Assembly: GCF_900099775.1 (NCBI RefSeq)
Contig: NZ_FMTM01000008.1
Location: 124,001 to 188,000 of the forward strand
Origin: Rhizobium mongolense subsp. loessense
GTDB lineage: Bacteria; Pseudomonadota; Alphaproteobacteria; Rhizobiales; Rhizobiaceae
Length of the DNA stretch: 64,000 bases
Direction of reading: 5' to 3'
Both the position numbers and the translations under genes were made by a program. The notes beneath the pieces are model-generated. The model saw nothing but the letters and a program-made list of their open reading frames with translations. It was not told the origin of the DNA and searched no databases. Below are positions 51,546 through 61,146 of the stretch, piece after piece; positions within the stretch are counted from its first letter, which is position 1; each line of letters opens with the position of its first letter.

Positions 51546-52790
51546 ATGGCGTTTGCTGTTGAGACGCGTGAAAGCGTCAACCCTTTCGGCTGGGCTTTTT
51601 TTCGCTCAGTCAGGCCCCTCCGGCTTATCTCCGGAACTGCTGCAATTGGTATCGCGGTCGCTCTATCCGCCTGGACGATTGCCTCGATCGCGGCCATGCA
51701 CACCTCCGCCATGCCGCAACCCGCAGCTGCGACGATCGCCGATGTCGCGATCGCCCGGAAGCCTGCTCCGCATGTTGCCACGCCTGCGCATCCGCTCATC
51801 CGCGTCGGCAAGTTCTCGCGCCTTCCGGGCCAGACGACGGTTTCGGACCGCATGGTTGCCGAAGCCTCGCCGAAATCCTCCAAGGATATGGTCGCCCTCA
51901 TGCAGCGCCGCGGCCTGACGCTGCTTGCCATGCGCAACAACAGCGCGGCGATGGCCGCAGCGCTGAAGCAGCAGGCGCTGGTGCTTGCTAGCGCCGCTCC
52001 TGTTCCGGCAGTCACCGCGCCTGCGGCCCTTCCTGCACCTGACTATTCGCGTCAGACCGCCTCCGCCAAGCCGGTTGAACCGGCGTCAAGCCTCGCGCTT
52101 GCGGCCACGCTTCCTTCCGCCCAGCCGATACCTGCCGCCGCTCCTGTCGAAACCGCCTCCGCCGACACAACCACATCCGACGAGCCTTTCGGCCTGGTTC
52201 TGGCGCCTGGCACCGATATTCCGCTGCCCATGGCACGCCCCGGCAAGCCGAAGATCGACGCGCCCGAAGCCGGACCGGCTCTTGCCTATGCGCGAACGGA
52301 AAATGACGACGAGGAGATGCCGGCATTCGCCAAGCCGGCCTTGGTGCCGAGCGCCCGCAATGGGGTGGCGATCTACGATATCGAGGCCAGCATCGTCTAT
52401 CTGCCGAGCGGCGAAAGGCTCGAAGCCCATTCCGGCCTCGGAGCCATGCGCGACAAGCCGCGCTACGCCGACAAGAAAATGCGCGGCCCAACCCCGCCGC
52501 ACACCTATGACCTCGCCATGCGCGAAGCGCTGTTCCATGGCGTCGAGGCGATCCGCCTCCACCCCATCGGCGGCCCGCAGAAGATCCACGGTCGCGTCGG
52601 CCTGCTCGCCCACACCTACATGCTCGGCAAGCGTGGCGATTCCAACGGATGCATCTCGTTCAAGGACTACCGCCGCTTCCTTGCCGCCTTCAAGCGCGGC
52701 GAAGTCAAACGCCTCGTGGTCGTGCCGCGCCTGAAAAATCCGCCCTCTCCACGTCCAAGCCTCGCATCGCTGTTTTCGAAACGAAGCTAA
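51546..52790 (+). CDS. DUF2778 / L,D-transpeptidase-like exported protein
   Basis: A 414-residue protein with one N-terminal membrane segment (about 28-50, ISGTAAIGIAVALSAWTIAS), a 200-residue Ala/Pro/Thr-rich linker, and a C-terminal domain (about 285-395) with YDIEASIVYLPSGERLEAHS, HPIGGPQKIHGRVGLLAHTY and the catalytic-looking HTYMLGKRGDSNGCISFKDY (His and Cys). This fits DUF2778, an L,D-transpeptidase-related family that includes Tlde1 toxins, but the anchored form here is probably an envelope enzyme. No immunity gene is adjacent. Confidence 0.8.
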   Translation: MAFAVETRESVNPFGWAFFRSVRPLRLISGTAAIGIAVALSAWTIASIAAMHTSAMPQPAAATIADVAIARKPAPHVATPAHPLIRVGKFSRLPGQTTVSDRMVAEASPKSSKDMVALMQRRGLTLLAMRNNSAAMAAALKQQALVLASAAPVPAVTAPAALPAPDYSRQTASAKPVEPASSLALAATLPSAQPIPAAAPVETASADTTTSDEPFGLVLAPGTDIPLPMARPGKPKIDAPEAGPALAYARTENDDEEMPAFAKPALVPSARNGVAIYDIEASIVYLPSGERLEAHSGLGAMRDKPRYADKKMRGPTPPHTYDLAMREALFHGVEAIRLHPIGGPQKIHGRVGLLAHTYMLGKRGDSNGCISFKDYRRFLAAFKRGEVKRLVVVPRLKNPPSPRPSLASLFSKRS

Positions 52791-52877
52791 GCATGCCTCG
52801 TCTCGCCGGATGGCCTTTAGCCCATCTTCGTGCGAAGGTAGGACGCGACGAGTTAGCTCGCGAATTGGAGCATTGAG

Positions 52878-53876
52878 ATGCCGGTGGGCTTTACAAAAGG
52901 CCTCTGCCTTGATGCGAACAGGACGAACTGGGAAGGTAGCGCCCCCCGGCCTCTTTCCTGGGCGGCCTGGTATCCTGCGGATGACGGCGCAGTCGAGACG
53001 CCCGTATCTGAAGCATCTTGGTTTCGGCTGAAGCCTGTTGCGCGTGACGCGGCTCTTAAACCGGCAGCGGGGCCTCATCCCCTCGTGCTGCTCTCTCATG
53101 GCACCGGGGGAGTTGCCGCCGGTCTCGAATGGCTGGCCCATCGCCTGGCGCAGCGGGGCTTCGTCGCCCTTGCGGTCAATCATCACGGCCACACCGGTGC
53201 CGAACCCTATAGACCGGAAGGCTTCCTCTGCCTCTGGGAACGGGCAAGCGACCTTAGTGCAATGCTCGACGATCGCAACTGGCGAAAGCAACTGGGCGGA
53301 ATGATCAGCGCTCACGCCTGCGTCGCTGGTTTTTCCGCCGGTGCCTACACGGCTATGTTGCTGATGGGCGCACGCGTGGCCTATTCCCAGTTTGAATCTG
53401 CAAACCCGATCAAGAGCCCGCACCGGGGACCGAGGGAGTTTCCCGATCTGGCGGACCACATATCTCCCCTGCTGGAGCGCAGCGAAGTCTTTCGCGCATC
53501 GTGGAGCCGCAGATCAAAAGACTATAGCGACCCTCGATTTGATGCTGCCCTCGTCCTTGCGCCTGGCCGCTCGGTGTTGGGCTTTTCGGCCGAAAGCCTG
53601 AAGCGGATCGCAAAGCCAATTCGCATTGTCGGCGCTGATGCGGATACCATCGCCCCTGAGCGGGAATGCTGCGGCTGGCTGCACACCCATCTGCCGGGCG
53701 CCGGGCTGGATATTCTCAAAGGCGGAGTTGACCATTACGTTTTTGTGCCGGAACCGACGCCACAAGGCCGGAAACTGGCACCGGACATATTCACGGATGC
53801 CGACGGCATCGATCGGCGGTCTATTCACGACGAAGTCGCCAGCATCGCAGCTCGGTTCTTTGGTTCCGTTGTCTGA
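52878..53876 (+). CDS. Predicted dienelactone hydrolase / PAF-acetylhydrolase-like protein
   Basis: A 332-residue alpha/beta hydrolase with no signal peptide. It has an LVLLSHGTGGVAAGLEWLA oxyanion segment, the nucleophile elbow in VAGFSAGAYTAM (Ser), an acid in VGADADTIAPE, and His in GGVDHYVF. The insertion between nucleophile and acid (about 60 residues) is typical of this group. Convergent with a phosphotransferase gene, 26 bp between stops. Substrate unknown. Confidence 0.85.
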   Translation: MPVGFTKGLCLDANRTNWEGSAPRPLSWAAWYPADDGAVETPVSEASWFRLKPVARDAALKPAAGPHPLVLLSHGTGGVAAGLEWLAHRLAQRGFVALAVNHHGHTGAEPYRPEGFLCLWERASDLSAMLDDRNWRKQLGGMISAHACVAGFSAGAYTAMLLMGARVAYSQFESANPIKSPHRGPREFPDLADHISPLLERSEVFRASWSRRSKDYSDPRFDAALVLAPGRSVLGFSAESLKRIAKPIRIVGADADTIAPERECCGWLHTHLPGAGLDILKGGVDHYVFVPEPTPQGRKLAPDIFTDADGIDRRSIHDEVASIAARFFGSVV

Positions 53877-53902
53877 AATCGTCTCCGAGCCTCTTTCGCC
53901 CA

Positions 53903-54799
53903 TTAGCTCGCAGCGTATCCGCGGCCCGACATCGTCTCGAGCCATCTCACGGTATGGTGGGTCATTGCCGGAGTGTGGCGGGAATCGTCCGGTAGCTCTG
54001 CCAGCTCCGACAGCCTGTGAATACCGGTGAGGATCGCGATACGGCGCCGGTCGAGTGTCCGGCCCGACGCCTTTTCATAAGCCGCAGCGATCCGCTCCGT
54101 GAGATCCGGCGATATGAAGTTCGAATATATGAACTCCTGGTGGAGCGGACCAAAGCCGGAATCAGCAAAATCGTAGATGCCGTTGAGGCGGCCCCGCACA
54201 CGGTCGAAAGCCATGTTCCATCCATGGCCGTCGAAAAAGCCATAGGTCTGCCCATGGGGATCGGGCGCAAGCCGCTCGAATGCTGCGATGATATCCTCGG
54301 CCACGCCGCGAAGTTCGGCTGGAAGGACCGGCACGGCTTTGCCGCGAAGCGTTGCAGGGCTTTGCCATGCGCCGATCGGCGAGGCGCCGGCATGCGCCAT
54401 TTGCTCCTTATCGAGCCGGTGAAGTTCGGTGTAAAACTGCCCCAATGCATCGCCAAGGCGCTGGCGCGCATCCTCCGGCAGCCTGTCATATTCGGCCGTG
54501 AGCAGATGTTCGCCCTTCAGCTTCTCATGAAGAGAAAACAGGTGCTGACCTCTCTCGAAAATGCGCAGCTCCGGGACGGCCATTGAGACCCTGGGTCGCA
54601 CGACAGCAAGCAGAGCGGCCTCCCTCACAAGCGCCTTTTGTGCGACCTCATTGCGGGGAAACTTGAAGATCAGCCGGTCATCCACGTCGACGGCGATCGA
54701 ATCCCAGCCTACCGGGGCGAGCTCGAACGTCGATGCGGCCAAGTCCGGATACTCGCTGAGAATGATGTCCCGGAACTGATCTAACTTTTCCGTTGTCAT
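53903..54799 (-). CDS. Aminoglycoside phosphotransferase-family (APH) kinase
   Basis: A 298-residue protein-kinase-like phosphotransferase. It has an ATP-site beta hairpin with RLIFKFPRNEVAQKALVREA, the catalytic loop region YGFFDGHGWNMAFD (HxDxxxxN-type variant) and the metal-binding DFADSGFGPLHQEF (DxD). Members phosphorylate small molecules such as aminoglycosides, choline or homoserine; many are of unknown substrate. It lies 94 bp upstream of the cyclase start side, same strand. Confidence 0.82.
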   Translation of the reverse strand: MTTEKLDQFRDIILSEYPDLAASTFELAPVGWDSIAVDVDDRLIFKFPRNEVAQKALVREAALLAVVRPRVSMAVPELRIFERGQHLFSLHEKLKGEHLLTAEYDRLPEDARQRLGDALGQFYTELHRLDKEQMAHAGASPIGAWQSPATLRGKAVPVLPAELRGVAEDIIAAFERLAPDPHGQTYGFFDGHGWNMAFDRVRGRLNGIYDFADSGFGPLHQEFIYSNFISPDLTERIAAAYEKASGRTLDRRRIAILTGIHRLSELAELPDDSRHTPAMTHHTVRWLETMSGRGYAAS

Positions 54800-54893
54800 G
54801 GTGCCTTTCGTCGATCATCGAGCAGCGCGGCAAGATACGCAATTCGGAACACTGGCAAGCCGCCTCTTAGTCACGGCCAATGCACTCTTTAAG

Positions 54894-55796
54894 TCAGTTT
54901 CGCATCACCCATCGAACGCCGGCAGCGGCGGCCAGGCCCAGAACTGGCCATATCGCCCAGAATATCCCGTGCCACAATAAAAGGTTGATCGCGATCATGC
55001 CAAGCCCGACGACGCCGAGGGCGGCAATGCCCCGATCGACGCGGTTCTGATTCCGCACCCATATCATTGCCGTCAGGACAGCAAAGGCGAGAAGTGGCCA
55101 TGCCGCCCAGAAGAAGCCTCGCCAGGAGAGAAGATTAATGAGGACCAGCACAGCACTCAACAAGGCGAGCAGACCAAACATCTTGCGAGCCTTTGCGCCA
55201 AGCGGCCGATTGGTCATTGCCGGAGCGTCCGGGTGGTTCACTGGAGCCTCCGGCTGCGGTGCGCTCTTTATGCCTTCGCCGATGCGCACGGCATAACTCG
55301 GCACGGGCTCTGTGACATTCTTCACCAGCAAAGGCCCGAGAAAATCGAAGCCGACGGCCACCTTGTTGCGGACCTGATCGTAGACAGTATTCGATATCAC
55401 GATCCCGCCGGCGGTGGCAGACGCCTGCAGCCGCGCGGCAATATTGACGCCGTCACCATAGAGATCGTCGCCTTCGACGATCACATCGCCGAGATTGATG
55501 CCGATCCGAAACAGCATGCGAGCGTCCGCCGGCCGCGTAGCGTTCATGCCCGCGAGCTCGTTCTGAACGTCGACTGCCGCGCGAACCGCCTCCACGACGC
55601 TCGGAAAATCGGCGATCAATCCGTCGCCCCAAGTATTGATCACCCGCCCTCCATGCAACGCGATGAGCCGCGACATCGCATCGCGATACCGCTTCAGCAT
55701 CGCCAGGGTGCCCTCCTCATCCGCACCCATCAGGCGCGTGTAATCCTGCACGTCGGCGGAGAAGATGGTGGTCAGCTTGCGTCGCGTTTCGCTCAT
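54894..55796 (-). CDS. Class III adenylate/guanylate cyclase with duplicated membrane module
   Basis: A 300-residue protein. The N-terminal 175 residues form a class III nucleotidyl cyclase domain: TTIFSADVQDYTRLMGADEE with metal Asp15, VINTWGDGLIADF with Asp58, and FRIGINLGDVIVEGDDLYGDGVNIAARLQ (kept here in parts). After a Pro-rich linker come two near-identical two-helix membrane units, at about 207-250 and 257-300, each containing an INLL-W-G-FWA-WP core exactly 50 residues apart. The protein probably makes cAMP at the membrane; the sensory signal is unknown. Confidence 0.87.
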   Translation of the reverse strand: MSETRRKLTTIFSADVQDYTRLMGADEEGTLAMLKRYRDAMSRLIALHGGRVINTWGDGLIADFPSVVEAVRAAVDVQNELAGMNATRPADARMLFRIGINLGDVIVEGDDLYGDGVNIAARLQASATAGGIVISNTVYDQVRNKVAVGFDFLGPLLVKNVTEPVPSYAVRIGEGIKSAPQPEAPVNHPDAPAMTNRPLGAKARKMFGLLALLSAVLVLINLLSWRGFFWAAWPLLAFAVLTAMIWVRNQNRVDRGIAALGVVGLGMIAINLLLWHGIFWAIWPVLGLAAAAGVRWVMRN

Positions 55797-56150
55797 GATG
55801 TCCCGCCGCGTTTCCTTGTGTCCAGTCAGAAAAGCTAGGGCAAGTCCTCAATAAATCCGGTTCTGTAAGCGCGATTTGCGCATTGTCCATTTCGCCCCGA
55901 AGGGGCTTAGGCGCTAGAAACATGGCGCCGGCAAGCGCCATATTTCACTTCCACGCGGGAATTTCCATCGCGCCGTCCGAGTGGAGCGCAAGACGAAAAA
56001 CACGGGGTGAAACCCACCGCGTGACCGGAAAGGCATACCGATGCAGCTTATCGAAGTGGTACAAATCTCTTGGTAGCGGTTGATCGCGATGGACGAACGC
56101 GGCATAGCTGCATTATGTACGATGAGGACAATCTCCGCTAAGGCCCTGCA
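55797..56150. other. Spacer between the divergent cyclase and map genes
   Basis: About 350 bp without a credible gene. It contains a small GGGTGAAACCC hairpin near 56005. A long minus-strand frame that crosses this stretch is antisense to map and not credited. Confidence 0.4.
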
Positions 56151-56984
56151 ATGGTGAATTATATCGAAGCCTCCTCCGCGCCGCCGAAGAATACCGGCGC
56201 CATCCGGCTCTATGGTCCCGAGGCCTTCGAGAGCATGCGCAAGGCGTGCCAGTTGACCGCTCGCTGCCTCGACGAACTCGCGGCGATCGTCAGGCCGGGG
56301 CTTCCGACCGACGCGATCGACCGGTTCGTCTTCGAATTCGGCATGGACAACGGCGCCCATCCCGCGACGCTCAATTATCGCGGCTATACCAAATCCACCT
56401 GTACCTCGATCAACCACGTCGTCTGCCACGGCATTCCGGACGCAAAACCGCTGCGCGAAGGCGATATCGTCAATATCGACGTCACCTTCGTCCTCGACGG
56501 CTGGCACGGCGATTCCAGCCGCATGTATCCGGTCGGGCAGATCAAGCGTGCCGCCGAACGTCTCCTCGAAGTCACGCATGAAGCGCTGATGCGCGGCATT
56601 GCCGCCGTCCGCCCCGGCGCGCGCACCGGCGCGATCGGCGAGGCGATCCAGACCTACGCAGAAAACGAGCGCTGCTCGGTCGTCCGCGATTTCTGCGGCC
56701 ATGGGGTCGGCCGCCTCTTCCACGATTCGCCGAACATCCTGCATTACGGTCGGGCCAACGAGGGTCCGGAGTTGCGCGAAGGCATGATCTTCACGATCGA
56801 GCCGATGATCAATCTCGGGCGTCCGCATGTGAAGGTGCTTGCCGATGGCTGGACGGCGGTCACGCGCGACCGGTCGCTCTCGGCGCAATACGAACACACC
56901 GTCGGGGTCACGGCCGGCGGCTGCGAGATCTTCACCCTTTCGCCCGTCGGCCTCGACCGTCCAGGCCTGCCGCTCAGCGGGTGA
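56151..56984 (+). CDS. map: Methionine aminopeptidase, type I
   Basis: Removes the initiator methionine from nascent proteins. The 277-residue product has all five metal ligands: Asp110 in VNIDVTF, Asp121 in HGDSSRM, His184 in FCGHGVGRLFHD, Glu217 in TIEPM and Glu248 in QYEHTVG. The N-terminal ALNYRGYTKSTCTSINHVV-like segment (ATLNYRGYTKSTCTSINH) is typical of type I. A 20-residue N-terminal extension is present. Rhizobia often carry more than one map gene. Confidence 0.96.
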   Translation: MVNYIEASSAPPKNTGAIRLYGPEAFESMRKACQLTARCLDELAAIVRPGLPTDAIDRFVFEFGMDNGAHPATLNYRGYTKSTCTSINHVVCHGIPDAKPLREGDIVNIDVTFVLDGWHGDSSRMYPVGQIKRAAERLLEVTHEALMRGIAAVRPGARTGAIGEAIQTYAENERCSVVRDFCGHGVGRLFHDSPNILHYGRANEGPELREGMIFTIEPMINLGRPHVKVLADGWTAVTRDRSLSAQYEHTVGVTAGGCEIFTLSPVGLDRPGLPLSG

Positions 56985-57395
56985 ACGCAGATCGCGTCCG
57001 CCAGAACCATGAACTGCCTTTCGGCTTAGGCCCACCATTGGCCGGTTGACGAGCGCCAATTCCTAGCCTAACAGCCGGCTAAGCCTGCGTAATCCGCAAA
57101 CAGACCGCGTGCCCGGCTCACTCCAAGGAAGAACTATCACGGCCATCGTGAGCGGCTACGCGGCCGCTTCCGCGACCTCGGCGATGCCGCACTTGCCGTT
57201 ACGAAAACCTCGATTGCCGCTGTTCAGGCTGATCCCGCGGCGCGATGCGTAGCCGATCGCTTCAGGAAGGTCGAGGTCGCCAAGTTCATCGAAACTGTGG
57301 AGCAAGTGCACCAGGGTGAGGGAATGGCTCGATTGAGCCATTGTTGAAATTATCAGTGCCGACCATGAGCTAAAGGTCGTAGCGCGGACAACCCA
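56985..57395. other. Spacer after map
   Basis: About 410 bp. A minus-strand frame at 57156-57341 encodes 61 residues (MAQSSHSLTLVHLLHSFDEL and onward) but lacks a ribosome site and similarity; it could be a small real gene and is left uncalled. No RNA gene or terminator was recognised. Confidence 0.4.
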
Positions 57396-58194
57396 TCACC
57401 TACTCTGTCCCCTGTGAGCGGTAATGATCCACGCGCGCGAATCAAACAGTACGCCCTGCGTGGTCATGTGCGTCTCCAGTAAATCGCGCAGTCGCTGCAA
57501 TGCCTTGTCGGGCGCTGCATCGGTTCGCGCCAGCGCGTCCTTCACAAGATAGAGATCGTTGAGCGCGTCAAACGCGCTATCGACGTCTGGCCCATAGAAA
57601 ACCGGTTCTCGCACGTCGATAAAATCGATCGAAACAAAGCCCGCTGTGCTCAGAAGGTCTGTAGCGATCATGGGATCGCCAAGTGAAAACGGTGTGAAAG
57701 CAGCTGCGGAAACCGCGGTTCCGGGGGCCAAGGTTCGCCGAATGGCACCAGACCACTCGTTGCGCTCCTGGCTCTGCCAAACCATCCATACAAGGCGCGC
57801 GCCCGGACGCATCGCCCGGGCGACATTGGCAAACGCCGCCACCCGATCAGCAAAGAACATCACGCCAAACCGGCTGATGCAGAGGTCGAATCTGGCAGCG
57901 GGAAATGCGTGGTGCTAGGCATCACCGTGCTCAAACGAAACATTGTGCAACCTGCTTCGTTGGAACGTCGTCGCGCAACCTCGAGCATCTCGAAGGACGT
58001 ATCCACGCCGAGCGCGCCGCCTTGCACCGCGACACGGGCCGCCTCACGAGTCGATTGTCCTGCCCCGCAACCGATATCGAGCACGCGGTTACGTACTCCA
58101 ACGCACGCGGCGGCGCGCAAATGCCCGTTGTGTCGCTCTAATTCTGCGAATCGCCGTGCGCGGTCGCATGCAGTTCGGGGTCGAAGTCGTTCAC
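57396..58194 (-). pseudogene. Class I SAM-dependent methyltransferase, broken
   Basis: The SAM-binding half reads in one frame as RNRVLDIGCGAGQSTREAAR and LGVDTSFEMLEVARRRSNEA. Just after AGCT the frame is lost; a second frame gives NVSFEHGDA, then an in-frame TAG (57917-57915), then HHAFPAARFDLCISRFGVMF and the rest of the domain to 57396. A third shift is likely near 58160, where the plausible start (GTG 58194, VNDFDPELH) runs into a stop while the next frame reads RFAELERHNGHLRAAA. Three lesions in one gene make it clearly dead. Confidence 0.75.
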
Positions 58195-58595
58195 TTGTCG
58201 CACAGAGCCTGACGGATCTGTCTGCCGAGTTGGCGAGTGTCGGAGACCGGGACGTCGGCTTCCTGTAGCGCCGGCGTGGCCGGGGCGACGAATTCCATCA
58301 TGGAACACCCGCACCCGACCCGCGCTGTTTGCCGCCAAAGGACTGCGCACGCACGACATCTACATTCCCGACCTGCACCGGGACACAATTAAGGTGAGGA
58401 CGCGGGATTTCCGCAAGCGTCGTCAAATCCAGACTGCCTACGACGGGGCCCTATCAAACCGCCGCTGCATCCGGTAGGTTTAAGCCTTCGCCTTACGGGC
58501 CTTTACCTTCAGCCGCACCAGCGGCCAGATCGTGCGGACATCCGGAGAAGAGCCAATAGCAATGTGACCGTCACGAAGTCCGCAAGGAGTATCGC
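58195..58595. other. Spacer before the HWE kinase gene
   Basis: About 400 bp with no credible frame; probably the eroded surroundings of the methyltransferase pseudogene. CGCAAGGAGTATCGC before the kinase start gives a good ribosome site. Confidence 0.4.
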
Positions 58596-60050
58596 ATGAA
58601 CAAGCCCCTGAGCCAGAGCGAGACACCCTTCACTAGGCCCGGTCACGAGGCGGAACCGCACGCAGCAACCGTCGCGATCCACGCGAATATGGCGATCGAG
58701 CACATCCTTCAAGCTCTCCCCGAAGCCGTCTATACGACCGATGCGTCAGGACTGATAACCTTCTACAACGAGGCGGCCGCCGAGATGTGGGGAGTGAGGC
58801 CCGAGCTCGGGAAGAGCGAATTCTGCGGCTCCTGGAAGCTATATTGGCCGGACGGCACGCCCCTGCCACATGACGAATGCCCTATGGCCGTGGCGCTGCG
58901 CGAAAAGCGCCCGGTACGAGGGCTCGAAGCGTTTGCCGAGCGACCGGACGGCCGCCGGGTCCTGTTCCAGGCCTTTCCGACTCCGATCTTCGACGCCGAG
59001 GGCACGCTCGTCGGTGCGGTCAACATGCTCGTCGATCAATCGGACGCTGCTGTCGCCGACGAAGCCGCGCAGCGGGTCGCAGCTATCGTCGAATCATCCG
59101 ACGACGCCATCCTGGCAAAGGATCTCAACGGCACAATCACCGACTGGAACCGCGGCGCCGAGCGGCTTTTTGGCTATACTGCCGAAGAAGCCATCGGCCG
59201 CTCGGTCACCATGCTCATCCCACTGGATCGAGCCGACGAGGAGCCGAACATCCTCGCCCGGCTTCGACGGGGCGAAAAGATCGACCACTACGAGACGATC
59301 CGCCGGCGCAAGGATGGGAGCCTTGTCGAGATATCCTTGTCGGTGTCGCCGATCCGAAATCGCGCAGGCCAAGTGATCGGCGCATCCAAGATCGCGCGTG
59401 ACATCACCGAACGCCGGCGCGCCGAAGAGCAGCAGCACCTTCTCCTCCGAGAGATGGATCACCGCGTCAAGAACCTTTTCACACTGGCGAGCAGCGTCGT
59501 GTCGCTGAGTGCGAGAAGGGCGACGACACCGCGCGAGCTCGCCACAGCAGTTTCTCAAAGGCTGGGAGCGCTCGCCCAGGCTCACGCCTTGACGGTGGCC
59601 CGGACATCCCGGGCGTCGGACCGCATCGAGCAGGCGACCACGCTCCATACCCTGTTGCGGACGATCCTTGCGCCATATGATCGCGGCCCAGACACAACCA
59701 CACCCCATGCGGTCGTCAGTGGCCCCGACGCGACGATCTCCGGGGGGTCTCTCACGAGCTTCGCGCTGCTGTTGCACGAGTTTGCGACCAATGCCGCGAA
59801 ATATGGGGCGCTGTCGACCGACAAGGGTTGCGTCGAAATCGCGTGCGAAGAGGAAGGCGACACCTTCGTCCTCACCTGGACCGAGCGAGACGGCCCGCCC
59901 GTAATGCAAGCCGATGACGGGGGCGGCTTCGGCACGACTCTCGGCCACGCCACAGTCCGTAGCCAGCTCGGCGGCGAGATCCAGCGAGAATGGAAGCCGG
60001 AAGGCCTCGTCATTCGCTTGTCAGTTCCGCGCGATCGCCTGCAAGCCTGA
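58596..60050 (+). CDS. PAS-PAS HWE-family sensor histidine kinase
   Basis: A 484-residue soluble sensor kinase. Two PAS domains lie at about 33-147 (LPEAVYTTDASGLITFYNEA) and 158-278 (DAILAKDLNGTITDWNRGAE, with a PAC end SKIARDITERR). The HWE/HisKA_2-type kinase part has phosphoacceptor His289 in REMDHRVKNL, N-box HEFATNAAKYGALS, the WTE of LTWTERDGPP and G-box GGGFGTTL. No cognate response regulator is adjacent, so the kinase is an orphan. HWE kinases often feed the general stress response or bacteriophytochrome-like routes. Confidence 0.92.
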   Translation: MNKPLSQSETPFTRPGHEAEPHAATVAIHANMAIEHILQALPEAVYTTDASGLITFYNEAAAEMWGVRPELGKSEFCGSWKLYWPDGTPLPHDECPMAVALREKRPVRGLEAFAERPDGRRVLFQAFPTPIFDAEGTLVGAVNMLVDQSDAAVADEAAQRVAAIVESSDDAILAKDLNGTITDWNRGAERLFGYTAEEAIGRSVTMLIPLDRADEEPNILARLRRGEKIDHYETIRRRKDGSLVEISLSVSPIRNRAGQVIGASKIARDITERRRAEEQQHLLLREMDHRVKNLFTLASSVVSLSARRATTPRELATAVSQRLGALAQAHALTVARTSRASDRIEQATTLHTLLRTILAPYDRGPDTTTPHAVVSGPDATISGGSLTSFALLLHEFATNAAKYGALSTDKGCVEIACEEEGDTFVLTWTERDGPPVMQADDGGGFGTTLGHATVRSQLGGEIQREWKPEGLVIRLSVPRDRLQA

Positions 60051-60167
60051 CGGCAGGCCGCACAACGATCTCGGCCCACTTAGCCGAGCCGAGCTTGGCT
60101 CCTTCAGCCACGCCCCGGTCACCACAGCGCGGCTTCCGCTCGGTCTGGAATCGAGGTGACATCCACG

Positions 60168-61058
60168 CTATCGCCACCGTCTTGCATGTTCAACCAACGC
60201 GCGTAGCTTCGGGGCGAGATTCCGCCGGTTGGGAAAATAGAGAAAAAAGCCCGCAAACGGCGGGCAATACTCTTGGAGGATAGGCACCAGCTTGCCGGAT
60301 GAGACGAAGGGGCCGAAGGTCTCCTCCATGCCAAAGGTTATGCCCCCCCCGGCGCAGGCCGTGCGGATCATCAGCCACATATCATTGGTAGTGATCTGAG
60401 GATTGACCGCCACGTCAAACTCACGTCCATTTTCACCAAACTCCCAGCGGTAAGGCGCGGTGTGCGGCGCGGGACGCCAACCAATACAGCGATGCTGGGC
60501 CAGTTCCGAGGGATGCGAGGGCTTCCCGAAGCGCTCGATATAGGAAGGCGCGGCAACCGCGATCTGACGTTGCTCGCCGGACACCGGGATAGCGATCATA
60601 TCCTGGTCTATCACTTCGCCAAGCCGCACCCCCGCGTCATATCCCTCTGCCACAATGTCGAATTCTTCGTCCGTGACGGACAGATCGATCTGAACGGCAG
60701 GATAGGCGTCCGCAAAGCTCGACAGCAGTGGTCCTGAGATGAACCGTTCCGCGATCGAGGACACTGCCAGCCGCAAAAGGCCGCTTGGAGCGATGTCTCG
60801 GTCCGCGGTGGCGTTCAGGGCCAGGCCGACCTCCGCAATGGCTGGCGCCACGCGCTGGTAAAGCTGCTCGCCAGCTTCTGTCAGGCTGACGCTCCGGGTT
60901 GTTCGCTGAACGAGCGCGACGCCAAGCCGATCTTCGAGGCGACGGATCGACTGGCTCACCGCTGGCCGCGTGACACCTAAGTGCTCGGCGGCCGCGCGGA
61001 AGCTCCGTGCCTCCGCGACGGCCAGAAAAACAGAGATGCCATTCAGATCCACAGCCAT
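60168..61058 (-). CDS. LysR-family transcriptional regulator
   Basis: A 296-residue LysR regulator. The N-terminal helix-turn-helix reads FLAVAEARSFRAAAEHLGVT and SQSIRRLEDRLGVALVQRTT; the rest is the periplasmic-binding-like effector domain. It is divergent from the aldo/keto reductase gene, with 88 bp between starts, the classic LysR-target layout, so it probably controls that gene. Confidence 0.95.
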   Translation of the reverse strand: MAVDLNGISVFLAVAEARSFRAAAEHLGVTRPAVSQSIRRLEDRLGVALVQRTTRSVSLTEAGEQLYQRVAPAIAEVGLALNATADRDIAPSGLLRLAVSSIAERFISGPLLSSFADAYPAVQIDLSVTDEEFDIVAEGYDAGVRLGEVIDQDMIAIPVSGEQRQIAVAAPSYIERFGKPSHPSELAQHRCIGWRPAPHTAPYRWEFGENGREFDVAVNPQITTNDMWLMIRTACAGGGITFGMEETFGPFVSSGKLVPILQEYCPPFAGFFLYFPNRRNLAPKLRALVEHARRWR

Positions 61059-61146
61059 TGGTTAGTCCAACTTACCAGCGTGGTCACGATTGGGCAAGTT
61101 GTCCGCTCCTCATGCAGCCTCTACGTTTTGGCTCGGTGAATTGGAG

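Noticed and set aside
51546..52790. DUF2778 protein as a secreted interbacterial toxin
   Set aside because: The protein has a membrane anchor and long linker, no type VI secretion gene or immunity gene is near, so an envelope enzyme is more likely.
52086..53459. Long open frame (457 codons) on the minus strand
   Set aside because: It spans the complement of two genes with clear motifs (DUF2778 and hydrolase) and shows no motif itself.
55914..57059. Long open frame (381 codons) on the minus strand
   Set aside because: It is antisense to map; the map product has all metal ligands, so the other strand is the gene.
57156..57341. 61-codon frame on the minus strand
   Set aside because: No ribosome site or similarity recognised; could be real, but nothing supports it beyond being open.
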